A stretch of 64,000 nt of DNA from Engraulis encrasicolus (GCF_034702125.1 NC_085865.1:21964281-22028280); one strand, 5' to 3'; shown: positions 1-13,125, counted from the stretch's first letter. Numbers and translations are program-made. Notes: generated by a model from the sequence alone, not told the origin.

Positions 1-474
1 TCAAATTCTAAGTATGCATTATGACTGGAAAAATTGCACTTTTCATACATGAAAAGGGGGATCTTCTCCATGGTCCGCCATTTTGAATTTCCAAAAATAG
101 TCATTTTTAGCTGCAAAAATGACTGTACTTGGACCATACTAGAAAATATTAGTTTATTACCAGTAAACTTTCATGTAAAGATCAAATTTGGCAACAGGCA
201 GCCCAGTTTCAATGAGCAGCATAGTTGCAGTACCTTTTTTGACCATTTCCTGCACAGTGTACCTTTAAAACTTTCTTTGGCTGCAGTCTGTGCAAAAAAT
301 AATCATCAATATTTCACATTATTGTGAAACTTAATGTATGAATTTATCTGCGGACTGGATGGTTCATCAAATTATTATGCTGCTATCACATCCTGCGCTT
401 AGTGCAGTGCGACACCAGTCTTTTTTTAAAGGTCTTTTTAGACTTTATTATGGACAGGACAGTATTAGTGGTAG

Positions 475-590
475 ACAGGAAGCGAATAGGGAGAGAGACG
501 GGGAGGGGTCGGCAAAGGACCCGGGCCGGGAATCGAACCCGGGTCAGTCGCATGGCAGGCGAGTGCCCTACCGGACGGCAGGGGCTGACA
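475..590 (-). mobile_element. tRNA-derived SINE remnant, minus orientation
   Basis: Read on the minus strand, the segment has a tRNA-like head with a B-box-type GGTTCGATTCC followed by a CT-rich body (CCCCGTCTCTCTCCC, then CTTCCTGTC). A related copy lies at 27608-27780 in plus orientation. The tRNA head is incomplete as a gene, so this is a SINE and not a functional tRNA. Confidence 0.6.
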
Positions 591-706
591 CCAGTCATAG
601 CCTATTTAGAAACGCTGGTCTTTTATAAGTGTGTCTGTTTGTCTTTACTATGTATTGTCTATGTACTTGTTATTGTTGAACATGGACCTTGAGTCTGGAA
701 TAAAGT

Positions 707-709
707 TGT

Positions 710-760
<51 letters not shown>
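707..760. repeat. (GAT)n microsatellite
   Basis: A nearly uninterrupted trinucleotide run of GAT/ATG. Confidence 0.9.
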
Positions 761-762
<2 letters not shown>

Positions 763-1166
763 AGAGATTAAACATCAAGTAGTGAGTTAGTGGTCGAACC
801 AGAAAAGCTACATCATCAACAATAATACACTGTATATCAAGCTAATATCAATGATAATGCAAAAAGCAATATACTGTATTTTCTCTAAATAATAGTTAGG
901 TCTATATTTTAAAAAACAGATTGGACCAGGTTACAAATAGGGGTGGGCTACAATTTGAAGGATGTAGTTTAAAATGTTTAAAAAAAAAAAAAAAAAAAAA
1001 ACAGCAATAGCTGACCAGTTGTCCATTGAAAAAGAGCCATCAGCTGTGACACAGGCAACTAAATGAGACTGGGCTCTATTTTTTGCACATTGTTTCAAAC
1101 CCGGTTACTAAAAGAGGCAGGCTACTAAGGGCCAGGCTATACATTGAGGAAATACAGTATAGAAAT

Positions 1167-3431
1167 TAGAGATGTACAGGATCCAAGATCCGGTTCCGGA
1201 TCGGGCAGGATAATACGTTTTTTCAGACTATCCGGCTCCGGCAGGATCTTAAGCAGTGGATCCAGTATCCGGCAGTTACCTAAAAATCAGGATCTGGGGC
1301 ATCTCTACTTTTTACGTAGCCTAGGCTTTTCCATCAGTCTTTCACAACCCCAATCGCTGCATAGAGTGAAAGCCCTTTGGAAGCGCCCATTGAAGGCAGT
1401 GTGGCAGTAAGCCAATGAGTCTAAAAAATAGTTTGCGCCAACCAGTGGCGTAACAACTCAGTGACGGGCCCCGGTGCGAGTATCCAGCACGGGCCCTCAG
1501 AGGTTGTGCTAATTTTAGGATATTTTATCTAGCCTAATACATTACGGGTGAAAGGGTGGGCTATATTCTTTGCAATTGCAATAGCATCGTGAATGCTGCA
1601 AGGATGTGCACATTTACATCATAGAGTAGGCCTATTTAAGTTATCTGTCCCCCCAAAAAAACAGGACAAACGCAAAGAAAGGCTTGTGTCTAGAGACCGG
1701 TTGAGACAGGGACAGTGGGCTGGCGAGACAGTAGTAGTGTGTGCATGTGTTCTTGCGAGCGCACAGTGCCTGCCCAGTTAACAGCAGGCTACACAGACGA
1801 GGGAGACAACCCTGCTGATCTTAAGCACCCCAGTTTAAAATTCATAGATAAAAAAAATAACACTAAGGACTTAAAAGATAGATAGCACAATCAACAGGAT
1901 ATGCCTTCATAATGATTTCAATCTTCCACTACCCCACATACACAAGGTGCCACTGCAAAGTAGTTTTGCGTCCTTTGGCATCATCAAATAACGGCACAAT
2001 ATGCAATGCTGGTTATGGAAGACGGTCCCGGCTACCATAAACATGGGAAAAGATGCATGGGAAAACGGTGCACTTTGAATGGAAACACAACATCCAAGAC
2101 AACCATGACAACACATTGGTGACAGCCCACCAGTACAGATCTCTACACACGCACACAGAATCGTCCACTTATTTAGATGTCTTTCTCCCCTCCCCTAGAT
2201 GACGACTCGAGAGTCCACGTCGTAACATAGCCAAGCTAACAGAAGAACTTAACTTATATTATGCTAACAGGAGAAACGCTAGATGATAAAATCATCATGG
2301 AGTTGAGATGCTGTTAGCAAGTCAGCACAACTAGTTGTCAATTGGAGAACACAAAACTAAGTTATAACGCTGGGAATAACTACAGCAATACCGCTGTCAC
2401 AGATTACAAACTAGAATGGACACCGTTAAAAATGTGCCTCGTCTCTTTCGTTTAACCAGACCCTGCCGAACCCAGACTACTGGACTAAATGTGACAACAA
2501 CTGGAAAAAAAATACCTGAAGGAGATGAGTGATATGAAATCAATATAATGCCGCGGCGGACATTATTATAGGGAAACCTGACCTTACCTTCTTCGTAGCG
2601 TCTTTGAAATCTTCTTAGATAATATCCAAGGAGGTCTAATATCCATAGGACGTTCTTGCTAGCCAGTAGCCATCTCTATTCTTGGCGAATTAAGTGACTA
2701 AACTCATTTTATATTCCGCCTTCAAGAAAGCCAACAACGCATACTACTGTACTACAACATAGATAAGATGAGAACAAAAGGCCACGTTTTGACTGACCAG
2801 CATGCATTTAATTTGAATTGGTAAGGGAATCAATCATGTGGTAATTCCAAACAGAACGTTACCACTGGCGACTCGCGCTCCCTGTTTACATACAGCCAAT
2901 GATAGTGTATGAAAATATATATCCCACAATTCCTGGCCGCAATGTAAAAAATAAAATGCACAAATATAGCGTTCATGTGTTACCTTTATTGCTATTTGAA
3001 ACATTTGTCTGAATAATTTGACTGCCCATGTAATGACCTATAGGAATATAGTAACTAAAAGTGCCAATTTGCAATTGATTTAATGCTCTAAATTCCCACC
3101 GTCTTGTGGGAGTCTGCCTCGGTCTATAAGTAGTGTCTGGACAAGTTGTGAAAGCGCACTAGATACTTTGAGTATCCGTTATCATCGAGATCACAGGAGG
3201 GCCGTTCACGGGCCCCTCAGTGGTCGCGGGCCCCGGTGCGGCTGCACCTGCTGCACCGCCTATAGTTACGCCACTGGCGCCAACATAATTAAAAGGGCCC
3301 ACGTGTGCGAGTTGCCTATGTGTTTCAACCCTTTCGTAGGATCCGGTATCCGGTTCCGGATCCGACAGGATCTTAAGCAGTGGATCCGGTATCCGGCAGG
3401 ATCCTTAAAATCAGGATCCGGTGCATCTCTA
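1167..3431. mobile_element. hAT-type element interrupted by a second hAT element
   Basis: The ends are inverted (TAGAGATGTACAGGATCC on the left, GGATCCGGTGCATCTCTA on the right) and are flanked by a perfect 8-bp direct repeat, ATAGAAAT, at 1159-1166 and 3432-3439, the target-duplication length of hAT transposons. Both arms are rich in GGATCCGG-like words. Removing the inner element at 1443-3276 leaves a non-coding element of roughly 430 bp. No transposase frame was seen, so it is non-autonomous. Confidence 0.85.
1443..3276. mobile_element. Nested non-autonomous hAT element, 1.8 kb
   Basis: The ends CAGTGGCGTAAC and GTTACGCCACTG are exact reverse complements and are flanked by a perfect 8-bp duplication, GCGCCAAC, at 1435-1442 and 3277-3284. 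It sits inside the older element at 1167-3431, so the order of insertion is clear. Sub-terminal regions share GGGCCCCGGTGCG. The roughly 1.6-kb interior has no frame resembling a hAT transposase. Confidence 0.85.
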
Positions 3432-3439
3432 ATAGAAAT

Positions 3440-4138
3440 ATTGCAGAATACAAAGCAAACGAAATTAGAAATGCTCTCAGGGAGTGCAGACCTCCGCCAA
3501 GGAAGCTGTTTTATAGTTACAACAACCTATTTTTTTCAAGTCTTTCTGCCTTTTTTATGGAGTAAAACTGGAATGTCAAAATTCGAATAATCCCACAATG
3601 GTGAAGAACCTTTTTTAAAAAAATCCTGGATCCGGATTGTCGTTCGGATTACCACCAATATTTAATCACTTTTTACTTTTGTCATTTCCAACAACTCCAC
3701 AAAATTTCTGCAAAGCCTGCTCATAACTTTTTTTTTAAAGTTATCCTGCTAACAGACACACAGACAGACAGACAGAGACAAGCAGACAGACAAACCAACG
3801 TGACCGAAAACATAACCTCCTTGGCTGAGGTAATGATTGATGTGACTTCAGTGACATTGCATTCTACAGGCCTGAGCATTCCTCTTCCAAGTCAGATCTC
3901 ACACACATCCAGATCCCTTTTTTGCCGGGTGCAGGGTCAAAGCACAAAGTTCATGTAGACAAAAAGATGAACCACACACCGATGACCGAATTAATTTTTT
4001 TTAATTTGTGTGTCGTTTCGGACAACCCTGGCCCAAGCCCAAGCCAGGGTAGCCCGACCCGAAACGTCACGCAAATAAAATGGATTCAACGGGAGCTCAT
4101 CGGTAAGCATTCCTCTAACCGCAGTGGAAAATGCAAGT
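3440..4138. other. Intronic or intergenic DNA without recognised features
   Basis: Non-coding sequence between the composite hAT and the small hAT at 4147. It contains only a short CAGA-rich run near 3755-3795. It probably belongs to an upstream intron of the V-ATPase gene, since that gene's earlier exons are not seen in the window. Confidence 0.4.
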
Positions 4139-4146
4139 GCTACTAA

Positions 4147-4353
4147 CAGTGTTGCCAGATTGGGCGGGTGCCCGCCCAATTGGGCTACTTGGGATGAGCG
4201 TCGGCGGGCAAAAACGGGAAAAATTGGCCATTTGGCGTTTTTTTTCAGCCGTTTTGGGCCCATAGAAGTCAATGTAATTTGTTGAATTTGGGCGGACTTT
4301 AGTTTTTGAGAACCTTTTGGGCGGGATTTGGTGAGACACATCTGGCAACACTG
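4147..4353. mobile_element. Short hAT-type MITE with 8-bp duplication
   Basis: A 207-bp element with inverted ends (CAGTGTTGCCAGAT and ATCTGGCAACACTG), flanked by a perfect GCTACTAA duplication at 4139-4146 and 4354-4361. Non-coding. It lies upstream of the first visible V-ATPase exon, probably in an intron. Confidence 0.85.
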
Positions 4354-4818
4354 GCTACTAAAGGCTTCCTTGCCTTCCATTCCAGGCCACTTGCCAGAGC
4401 ACTCACCTGTTCTTCTTGTTCAGCTATGCTGAGAAGGAAGTGGCATTTTCCATGCACGGCTTTCTGTATTTCCCTAATTAGCATCTTGATTGGGCTGTAA
4501 ATAAAGCTACAGCACTGAAGGTGACACTTGTGTTCCTCTTCAGGAATGTCTGCCGTGACTACACATGGGCATCCATCACTTCATGATTTTGAAAAATGTA
4601 TATCATCAAAGGTCATGGAAGAGAAACTAGTCCATCCACAATATCCATAGTTAATGTGAAAGGTCATATTTTGTTTGGTAAACTGTAATCTTAATAGTTA
4701 AATGGCATAGTAGAGTGAGTGAAATGTTACTGCTAAACTAAAGAGACTGTCATCATGCCATGTGATTCGTGCAGTTTTCGTTTCTTTTTTCATCTTTTTT
4801 TCCCCCTTTTTTTAACAG

Positions 4819-5044
4819 ATGACCTTGAGCGATGTGTTTGTGTATCAGGCCATCCACACCATTGAGTTCTGCCTAGGCTGCATCTCTAACACAGCCTCCT
4901 ACCTGCGCTTATGGGCCCTCAGCCTGGCTCATGCTGGTAGGTCGGTCTTCATCTCCGTTTTCTTTCATGTCAGGGGAGGAGTTATATAGATTTAAAAAAT
5001 GAGGGTTTAGAGTGGGATTCAAATTCTAGAATTACTATTTTATA

Positions 5045-5080
<36 letters not shown>

Positions 5081-8000
5081 ATTATTATTATTATTATTAT
5101 GAATTGTGTAGTATTTTTAGGACTTTATTTCCAGAATTCACATTCCCCATTCATAAACCTTTTTCATGAATACTTACCACCACCATCAGACTCAAAAACT
5201 TACTATACTTTAGTCATACTAATAAATATCAGTTCATTATTTAGTAAATATTAATGAAAACATCATATTTGACAGTAGACAGCATAGTTTCAATATGCAT
5301 CGTAGTTGCAATACATACTCGTGCTACCATCATACTACATCATTAACAGTTCATATTCATTATTTGTTACTTTGATAGTATTTGAAATTCAGTGTGTCCT
5401 GTCCTGTCCTCTTCCCAGAGCTGTCGGAGGTTCTGTGGAAGATGGTTCTGCGCGTGGCGCTAGGTGTGACGCCTGGGAAAGGTTCGATGCTGGTGGCGGT
5501 GATGTTCGCTGCGTTCTCCTCCCTCACTGTGGCCATCCTGCTGGTCATGGAGGGCCTGTCCGCCTTCCTGCACGCCCTCAGACTTCACTGGTAAGAGCTC
5601 ACAGTTAAAAAATGTTGCGTGTGTTAATTCAACAGTATCTGTTGTGTTAATTCAACAACAGAACACTTCAAGACAGTATGTTTTAGATCAAATACACTCT
5701 AGATATTAAATGGACTCATTAAGTGGTGAAATAACACTGCATTTTTTACAGTGTGATAATGGATCTGTGTGGTGTTGAACTATTTTGTAGATCATGAGGG
5801 CATGCTGCAGAACTGTATGTTAATAAATTTGATTCAAATTCAGAAAACTTTATTTGACCCATCAATGGCCAATTCAGCTTCAAGTCATTTTTTTTGTTTT
5901 GTTTGAGAAATGTATTTTTTCCCTTTACATGTTGATCGTCAGAAGGCAACATGGGTGTTGATATGTGATGTGCTTTGTTATCAGCTGATGTTACAAGTCA
6001 GGTAAATAGAAGAACTTTAACATGTCTGAAACCAACGAAAATTAGTGGCTTAATGGTTTAAAAAGACAACCGTAGCACATCTAATGGGCAATTTGGTTTG
6101 ACAGACCACAGTCCTAATCTCTATGAATAAATAAGAAGTAACATATAAAAATGTTAAAAAGTAACACAGACATCCAAATCGCACAAATTCTACCCAACAT
6201 CACATCCTGTCCTTTCAGTGACAGTGACTGTGAGTGTATGCTGCTGAACGATGTATGAACTGTGTCTGCTGAACCTGAATGTATGTAGAACTTTAATATA
6301 CAAACGTGGCTGACCTAGATAGGGGTTTCACTTGTGACATTTGAATTGGAAATCAACAAAAGCAAAACCACTTCAATGAAGGGTTGATTTTCTTGTTTCA
6401 CCAGAATTATACATAGTATTTTACATATGACTGAACTACATGTTTCACTTGAGACTTAAAAAAGGAAAACAACAACAACAACAAAAACTACAACACGTTT
6501 GAACAAGAGGTTTATCTTTTACCTTTATCTTTTACATCTTCTAGCTCACAGCCATGCCAATATACAACAGAAGATGAGGATGATGGGGGCACATTGTTTT
6601 GCTTAGAAACTGGCAGACAATACAAAGAATCGAGGAAATGAATTTCCATCAGATCTTCATTAGGCCAAAAGGCAATTCATACATGAAATCACAGAAGAGA
6701 ATTAACTGCAACTGCGTCATAGTGAAAAATAAATTGCCACCTGCCCATCAGTAAATGAATTAAAACATTAGGTCATGAATGTGACATCATGTCAGAATAA
6801 AATATGAATGCTATATTCTTTTATCAATAGTAACTGTGTTACTGACCTTTTTTAAATGAAAACTTCGATTTCAGAAAAAAAGGTTCACATAAGTTATTCA
6901 TATGTCCAGGTGGACAAAAAGAGTCCAAAAAAGAGACAGGTCCTTTATGATATTACTATATGTTATACCATCGAATGGTCATGACTTTTAAAAAGACTCT
7001 TTGGTATGCATATCATTTTGCACAAAGAGTACTTCCCCAGCAACAGGCCGACCAGAACGGAGCCGGAGCCGGTGCCCGCACCAGTTACATTCAGCACTAA
7101 ACTGCTTATCTGCGAACCGGCCGTGTTCATTATGGCCTCCGCATGTGACTTTGTTACCCGGATGAACCTGCTGAGCTGACGGCCACGCTGTAGTCACGGT
7201 TCGTGGAGAAAAACCTAGTAATTTTACGCTTTAACGCTAAAATCTGTGGCGTGAACACGACGGCCAGTTCGTGATTAGGGAACGGGCACCCGCACGGGTT
7301 TCAGTCGGCCTGAATGCGCTATCAGTGGTTCTTAGTGGTACTTCCATTTCTCTGTGTAGAGTCTGGATTCAGCATCTACAGTAGGCCTGTTTCTGTCCTA
7401 TTAAAACAGCTGTGAGACAGTGCCAGGGCCAATGACAACATTCTAATCATCCAATGCCGCCAAACAGGCTAAAAACATTTGCAATCCAAGTGATCTCACA
7501 GTGGTTCTTAACTGATAGGGTTTCAGGAAATGTTCCACAAACTCTAAGATGCCGTGACATCTGAAGTTAAGTACTACTTGGGCTACTTTCCCAAGAAATG
7601 TATTCCAGTTCATTGTGTCACATTAAAACCAGCAGTCAAGGTCCCTTTGAGCATAGGCTATATTTAATTCTGTGGCATGACATCATAGAGAGAGGAGCAT
7701 GTGATCATTGTAGCTACTGTAGAAGGTGCCGCCCTGATAGCCTACAGAGTCTTGATCTGATTAGACTGAGAATATCTGCACTCCTTGCCCTGCAACTTTT
7801 TGCTGCATGCTGAGAGCCGTGCACCCTTTTATCAGTCCCACATGGCTCCACAGATGCTGCCATACGGTAGCATCTTGATGTACAAGTACGTAAATCAGTC
7901 AGTCAGTCAGTCAGTCAGTCTTCCTGCTCTCTTACTTCAGGCACCAGGGAAGCCGAAAGGGGCGACAACCGGGTCAGTTGTCCCAGGCCCAAAGAGGAGA

Positions 8001-8610
8001 GGGGTGACGGAGTTGGGTGTGTGCAGAATTTTGTCCTCATTATAGATGTTTTTTTTTTGTTTATCAACACTGTGTTGTGAGGAGGGGCAAGACACTGGCA
8101 GCCAACCAAGTGAGCTATTTTTTGACCGACAGCTTCCAACAATCAGAGGTTGAGTTGTGTGCAGATAGTTTCACGCAGGCAGGAGAAAACAAAATTTAGA
8201 ACCCATGTATATTGTATGAATTGAGTGGGCGGGCCTTTCCGATTACTTTGTTCTAGGCCCAGCCAAAGCTCAAAATACATTTGATTGTTTTACCAGTTTT
8301 ACAGTACATTATGTAGGCCTTAAACATGTACTTCACATATTGTATATAGTTAATAGGCCTATACACTTGCAGATGGGGTTTGCCAATTTTTAAAGGCTTT
8401 TGTGTGTGAAGTGAACAGATGAGTATTCCATTAAACTGCTCTGTGCATTTCACCTTGTGGCCCTTGTTGTGTGGAGGCAAAGCCAAACATGTGTCTAAGA
8501 TTATTATTCCTAATTGTCATCTTTTGCACTGTGTTTTACAAAGACATAACATCATATTGCACAGTTTTTGGCAAATATCTTATTGCTAAAAAAAGAGAAA
8601 GAAAACGAAA

Positions 8611-8658
<48 letters not shown>

Positions 8659-9444
8659 AAAAAAAAAAACGGGTTTAGACTGACCCCTCACGCATAGCCT
8701 ACCATAAATAGGCAACTTTCATAACAGTCCGGCATCCTTATTGGCTTAGTCCATCTATATTGACGACCAGGGCTCTGAACTAACACCTGCCAACCGACCA
8801 AATGCTGGTGAAATTTCAGTTTGGCTGGTAGGAAAGACCAACTTACTAGCCACTTCGACCCATTAGTGAGTGTGTTTGGCTAGCAAAATTAAGATCTAGC
8901 AGCCATTTTGGCTGGTGGAGAAAAATGTTAATTTATGGTCCTGTTGACGATGGACCAGTACATTGCCCCCTCTAAATTATGGGATGGTGGTCCCCATGGG
9001 AGCAAAAAACAACAGCAACAGCATTGACCCCCGAGGGCTGCTGGCTCTCCAGGAACATGCCCTGTATGCCAGATTGCCAGTCCAGCTCTGACAGCTATAA
9101 TGTAGTGGATGTTAAGTGGGTAAAGAGAATATAAAATAGGCCACCAGAAGCAAGTGTTGCTTAAATACTGCCACAAAGAAGGACTCTGCTGTTTGTTCTT
9201 TGAACTGTGTTACACTAAAGGTTACAACAATTTGCTCGAGAATACCTAATCCCTTTAAATTGCAAATAACCTATTGTAACACTTGATACACTTACAATTA
9301 ATATGTGTTTGTATATCAGCCTTATGTCATGTTATCTTGTCTTGTGCTTCTGTTTTCAGGGTCGAATTTCAGAACAAATTCTACAAAGGATCGGGTTACA
9401 AATTCACTCCACTCTCCTTTGACAGCCTGATCAGAGCACACTGA
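4819..9444 (+). CDS. tcirg1: V-type proton ATPase 116-kDa subunit a, a3/TCIRG1-like, last three exons (5' part missing)
   Basis: Exons 4819-4936, 5419-5590 and 9360-9444, all with AG/GT borders and in frame, ending in TGA at 9442-9444. Subunit a forms the membrane half-channels of the V-ATPase and carries protons to the c-ring. The first exon holds the highly conserved segment [16 protein letters not shown], whose arginine corresponds to the essential proton-transfer arginine of yeast Vph1 (Arg735). The second holds the last membrane helix region ([18 protein letters not shown]), and the third the short tail [22 protein letters not shown] and LLVMEG favour the a3 paralog (TCIRG1, osteoclast and lysosomal pump), but the terminal residues SLIRAH match no paralog I know, so the paralog call is tentative. 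The start and about six-sevenths of the protein lie outside the window, and no earlier exon was recognised in bases 1-4818. Confidence 0.88.
5045..5100. repeat. (ATG)n(ATT)n microsatellite
   Basis: An ATG run passing into an ATT run in the V-ATPase intron. The apparent poly-Met frame through it is not a gene. Confidence 0.9.
8611..8660. repeat. (GAAA)n microsatellite
   Basis: A tetranucleotide purine run followed by poly-A. Confidence 0.9.
8768..8943. mobile_element. hAT-type MITE, family shared with 19137-19311
   Basis: A 176-bp element starting CAGGGCTCTGAACTAAC and ending GTTAATTTATGGTCCTG, flanked by TTGACGAC (8760-8767) and TTGACGAT (8944-8951), an 8-bp duplication with one change. The interior (AAATGCTGGTG, TTTGGCTGGTAG, CCCATTAGTGAGTG) is shared with the copy at 19137-19311. 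Confidence 0.8.
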
Positions 9445-9902
9445 TTATAGGCTAAGCGACACAGTAGCAGTAACAGCCGCAAGACATTGCTGACAATAGC
9501 AGTGTTGAGTTACACAGCCACACAAATCTGTCATGCTTGGTCTCGGTTGTTGACTGCTAACAAGTTTACGGAGAGAGTGGCGGGTTTGACTCGCTTTTAG
9601 CCATGCTAAGTACCGTGACTAATTCATGTTGCACTTTAACCTAACACATGTTCTTTTTAGGTTACATAGGAAGTAGTTAGGGAAAACTGCAAAAATCCTC
9701 AAACATCTCTCTGTCAGTGTCTAGTGATGATAAAACAACATCCCTTGCTTAACCCAGTAATGCCGAAAGCCTACTATTACGCCTACTACTAATATAGGCC
9801 TAACTAGATTATATTACAAGCAATGTACCACAATATTTATACAACGTGTGTCAAATACGGTGTAATTATTTGTTGGTTATTAAATTAAATGCTTTGTTGT
9901 AC

Positions 9903-9908
9903 AATAAA
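9903..9908 (+). terminator. Poly-A signal AATAAA, V-ATPase gene
   Basis: The first canonical AATAAA seen downstream of the stop codon, about 460 bp after it, a plausible 3' UTR length. Cleavage position not determinable by eye. Confidence 0.5.
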
Positions 9909-10025
9909 AGAATATACAGGACGTATCTTATTGTGGAGTGGTGTGTTGAAATGCTGATGGATGTCAATTGTTGGCGGTAATCATAAAATAAGGCTTTCCA
10001 ATGTTTTCTACTGCTGCTGCTAATG

Positions 10026-10028
<3 letters not shown>

Positions 10029-10086
<58 letters not shown>
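10029..10086. repeat. (GA)n microsatellite
   Basis: A dinucleotide run of about 29 units. The poly-Ser/Leu reading frame over it on the minus strand is an artefact of the repeat. Confidence 0.95.
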
Positions 10087-10089
<3 letters not shown>

Positions 10090-10349
10090 CATAGTAGTTG
10101 ACTGAGAGGAAAGATAACAACTGTATCTCGGGCCATTCGTGAAGTCTTAACGAGAACAACAGAACAAAATCAACTTTAAGCTTCGTGGTGCCGTTACGAA
10201 TAGCCTCGTTTCTTGTGGTTGGGTGACTAAAGGGGGAATTGACAATTGGGGTTGACAATTGGAAGAATAATGTGGATGGACATCAACAATCAACCGTGAG
10301 TGAAGGCTAACTGGAAACGACGGTAATCAAACATTTCAAACAAGTGATT

Positions 10350-10411
10350 TAGGGTTAAGTTTAGGGTTAAGGTTATTAGGGTTAGGGTTAGGTTAAGGGT
10401 TAAGGTTAGGG
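10350..10411 (+). repeat. Degenerate interstitial telomere-like repeat (TTAGGG)n
   Basis: Irregular units of TTAGGG, TTAAGG and TTAGGGTTAAGG. Ordinary genes lie on both sides, so this is not a chromosome end. The complementary-strand counterpart is at 42100-42203. Confidence 0.8.
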
Positions 10412-13125
10412 ACAATGTTGGAGGAAGGGAGAGATGGCATGAAGCTGACACAACGACAGTGCTCCCCTACCGGAATACACGCTGCTCGGGTGGTCTCTCT
10501 CTCTCACACTCGCTCTCTCTCGCCCTCTCTCTCACCCACTCTCGACGACAGCGCGCGTTGCCCAACCACGAAAAACGAGGCTATATCGTAGCAGCACAAA
10601 GCATAGGCTACAGTTGATTTTCTGCGAGACTGGGCTCAAGATAAGCATAGCAATGTGTCATGATCTAAACAGAGGCAAAACTGAGAGTAAAGTGGCTTTA
10701 TGGTTGACTGAGGACAAAGACAGGCACAGCATTGTACCATGACCTAAACAGAGGTGAAAGTAGTCAGCCATGTTCGCCTGGATTACAGTTAGTGGGTGCA
10801 CAGAATAATATCTTTTTAGTCGTGGATCACATATGATAGGCTACTATACAGAAGTACCAAGAAGATGACAGGTCAGGTCTGTGGTCGAAAGTCAGCCCAT
10901 AGACATCAGTGAGACAAATAACAGAGTCATGCCAAAGTGAGCATGCAAGTATGGATAAGTGGTGATTATCAGAAGCTGAAAGCATGACTACAAAAGGCTT
11001 AATAACTATTCTCTGACAATGAAAAAAGTGCTCCTCATAGGCACTCTTCCCAGACCAAGATCCATGATGGAGGGCCATGGAACAATAGAAAAAATGGTGG
11101 TCTGCACGCTGCACTTGCGCTCCAACATATATATAAACCTAATGTAGTTAAAAGTGTACAACGCTTCAATCCTCGTTCCCACATCAGAGGAAAACTGAAG
11201 AAGTGTCAAGATTATCAAAGAGATGCTCAGGTCTTATGCTTGCTCTTGACGTTGATGTGACCAAAACTAAGTCTGTTAAAACGTATAGTTTCTTATGAGG
11301 AATTTAAACACTGCCTGTAAATCAATTGTCTTTAACAAAAAATGCCCTGATTTAGTTATTCAAGTATGTTTCTTTTTCACTATATATCTAGAGACACGGC
11401 AAAAGCACCATAACTCAAAGATAATATATTCCAATTCCATGTTCCGCGTTCTCCGAGCTATCTTTCCTCTCATTATCTTTGCAGTTATGCGAGGGCTGTG
11501 TCTCGCTCTCTGCAGGTGTTGAATTTTAAAGTAGTGCAAGTGGTCGGGTCTCATTCCAAAACAGTTATGCAACCAGGTCCTTAAAGTACAGCCAGAGGCT
11601 TCACTTACGGTAAAGCTGCATCATATACTGGAAATGCACTTCAAATTAAACAGATAAAAATGAGTTGTAAAACAAATAAACAATGATACAAATACACTAA
11701 AAGAGACAGAGGATATTTCTAGTACCAAATATCCTGGGACATTGAACACAAGTGTCCTATACTGAACATATCAAAGCCGAGCATGGCTCAATGCCAGCTA
11801 TGGGTGCATGATATCTTAACGGCATGCCAGTATCTAGGGCACTGAAGAGGTTGTGGGGTGTTTAGCAGAGTGAGTTTCATGCCCAACGCCCATAAACATT
11901 ACATAACAGCCTTGTATTTTCCCATACACTTTATTGAGCTGTAAAAAGTATGACAAAAATAATTGAAGTAGGCATAGGTATGTCTTACAAAGACTTACAT
12001 GAGTTAACTGATAATCAGACACAGTTGATCTCAAATGGTCTGCAAATATATAGCATATTCACTGTATCTATCCATTAGATTCTCAAAAGGTGCTTTAATG
12101 TGAATATATTACATTTCCAGAAATACATCATAACCTCCACTACCATAAGAAAGTGTAAAATATAAACAAAGGCATTTTAGTGTGCATCCTCCAAATGTTT
12201 TGTTCTGCCAGTTTTCACATGGTACATCTTTGACCTCTGTATATTATAAATACTGTCTTTTATTGTACCGTTGCCTAATTGTGTTGCCACTATGTGCAAT
12301 AGGACTAAACAAGCACTAAAAACCCTCTCAGCAGGGGGATAAAATGGCGGCCTTCGCTTCTTTATGTGAAGTGACATTTTTGGAGATTAAATGCATGGCG
12401 TTGTGTGGCGGGAGGATGTCCAACGTAACAGGCCTCTTTGTCAATATAGCAAAATAACATTGTACAATATGTAAGTATTGATGTAGCAGTCCTTAGTTTC
12501 TTTGGGATTTTGCTGATCCTTGAGATACATAACAACGACATCATTAAATAGTACACATTTTATTCAATTTCATAAATAATTTTCAAGAACATTTTAACAT
12601 AGGCAAGCTATGTTTCACACACTCTTCCTATGAATCATTATGTCCGTTCAAGGTTGGGTCTTAACACTAACGTACATTTTAAAAAAGACAAATACAAAGA
12701 CATATTGTTATAACAAGTAAGCCAGGTCTTATCAATAACAATAAGACACATGTCTGTAATTTAGTGTGACGCAAGAACATATTCTCTTGTTCTGCGTAAA
12801 TCACAATTGTACGCCTGTTTAAGGTTGTACCAATAACGTTGTGCAAACTAGATTTGCTTAGATACTTCAATGTGAACCCAACAAAAGGTGCAATACAAAA
12901 GTGCTTTCGAAATTGAAATGAATATATTAACAAACAATAAATAATGTTTTTTAGCAACAGTAAGCTTGGTCTGTCTTTTAGAACTTAATGCACCAGATTT
13001 CAGCTCTGCATTCAGAGAGACTGAATAGGCTACCACATGAGGTCTAACATACTCTAGACAAGGTGCCGAGCTGTCTTGACTTATCCCTTCAGAGACAGAC
13101 TTGAATAAATGTAGAGGTGCCACAA

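Larger units (their letters stand above)
1..1166. other. Intergenic DNA with a SINE and simple repeats
   Basis: No supported gene. The stretch contains a minus-oriented tRNA-derived SINE remnant (about 475-590), a GAT/ATG microsatellite (about 707-760) and a poly-A run (about 981-1001). Open frames here lack any recognisable domain and overlap the SINE. Confidence 0.6.
5591..9359 (+). other. Last intron of the V-ATPase gene
   Basis: A 3.8-kb intron without coding exons. It holds an (AGTC)n run near 7896-7920, a (GAAA)n tract at 8611-8660 and the small hAT-type MITE at 8768-8943. The rest is unremarkable AT-rich sequence. Confidence 0.7.
9445..13125. other. 3' UTR of the V-ATPase gene, intergenic DNA, and 3' UTR of the TRIM-like gene
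   Basis: No coding region is supported. From left to right: the V-ATPase 3' UTR with a poly-A signal at 9903, a (GA)n tract at 10029-10086, degenerate TTAGGG repeats at 10350-10411 and CT-rich sequence at 10494-10545. AT-rich DNA then carries reverse-strand poly-A signals (TTTATT on the plus strand near 11940 and 12559) that could end the TRIM-like transcript. The two genes are convergent, tail to tail. Confidence 0.6.
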
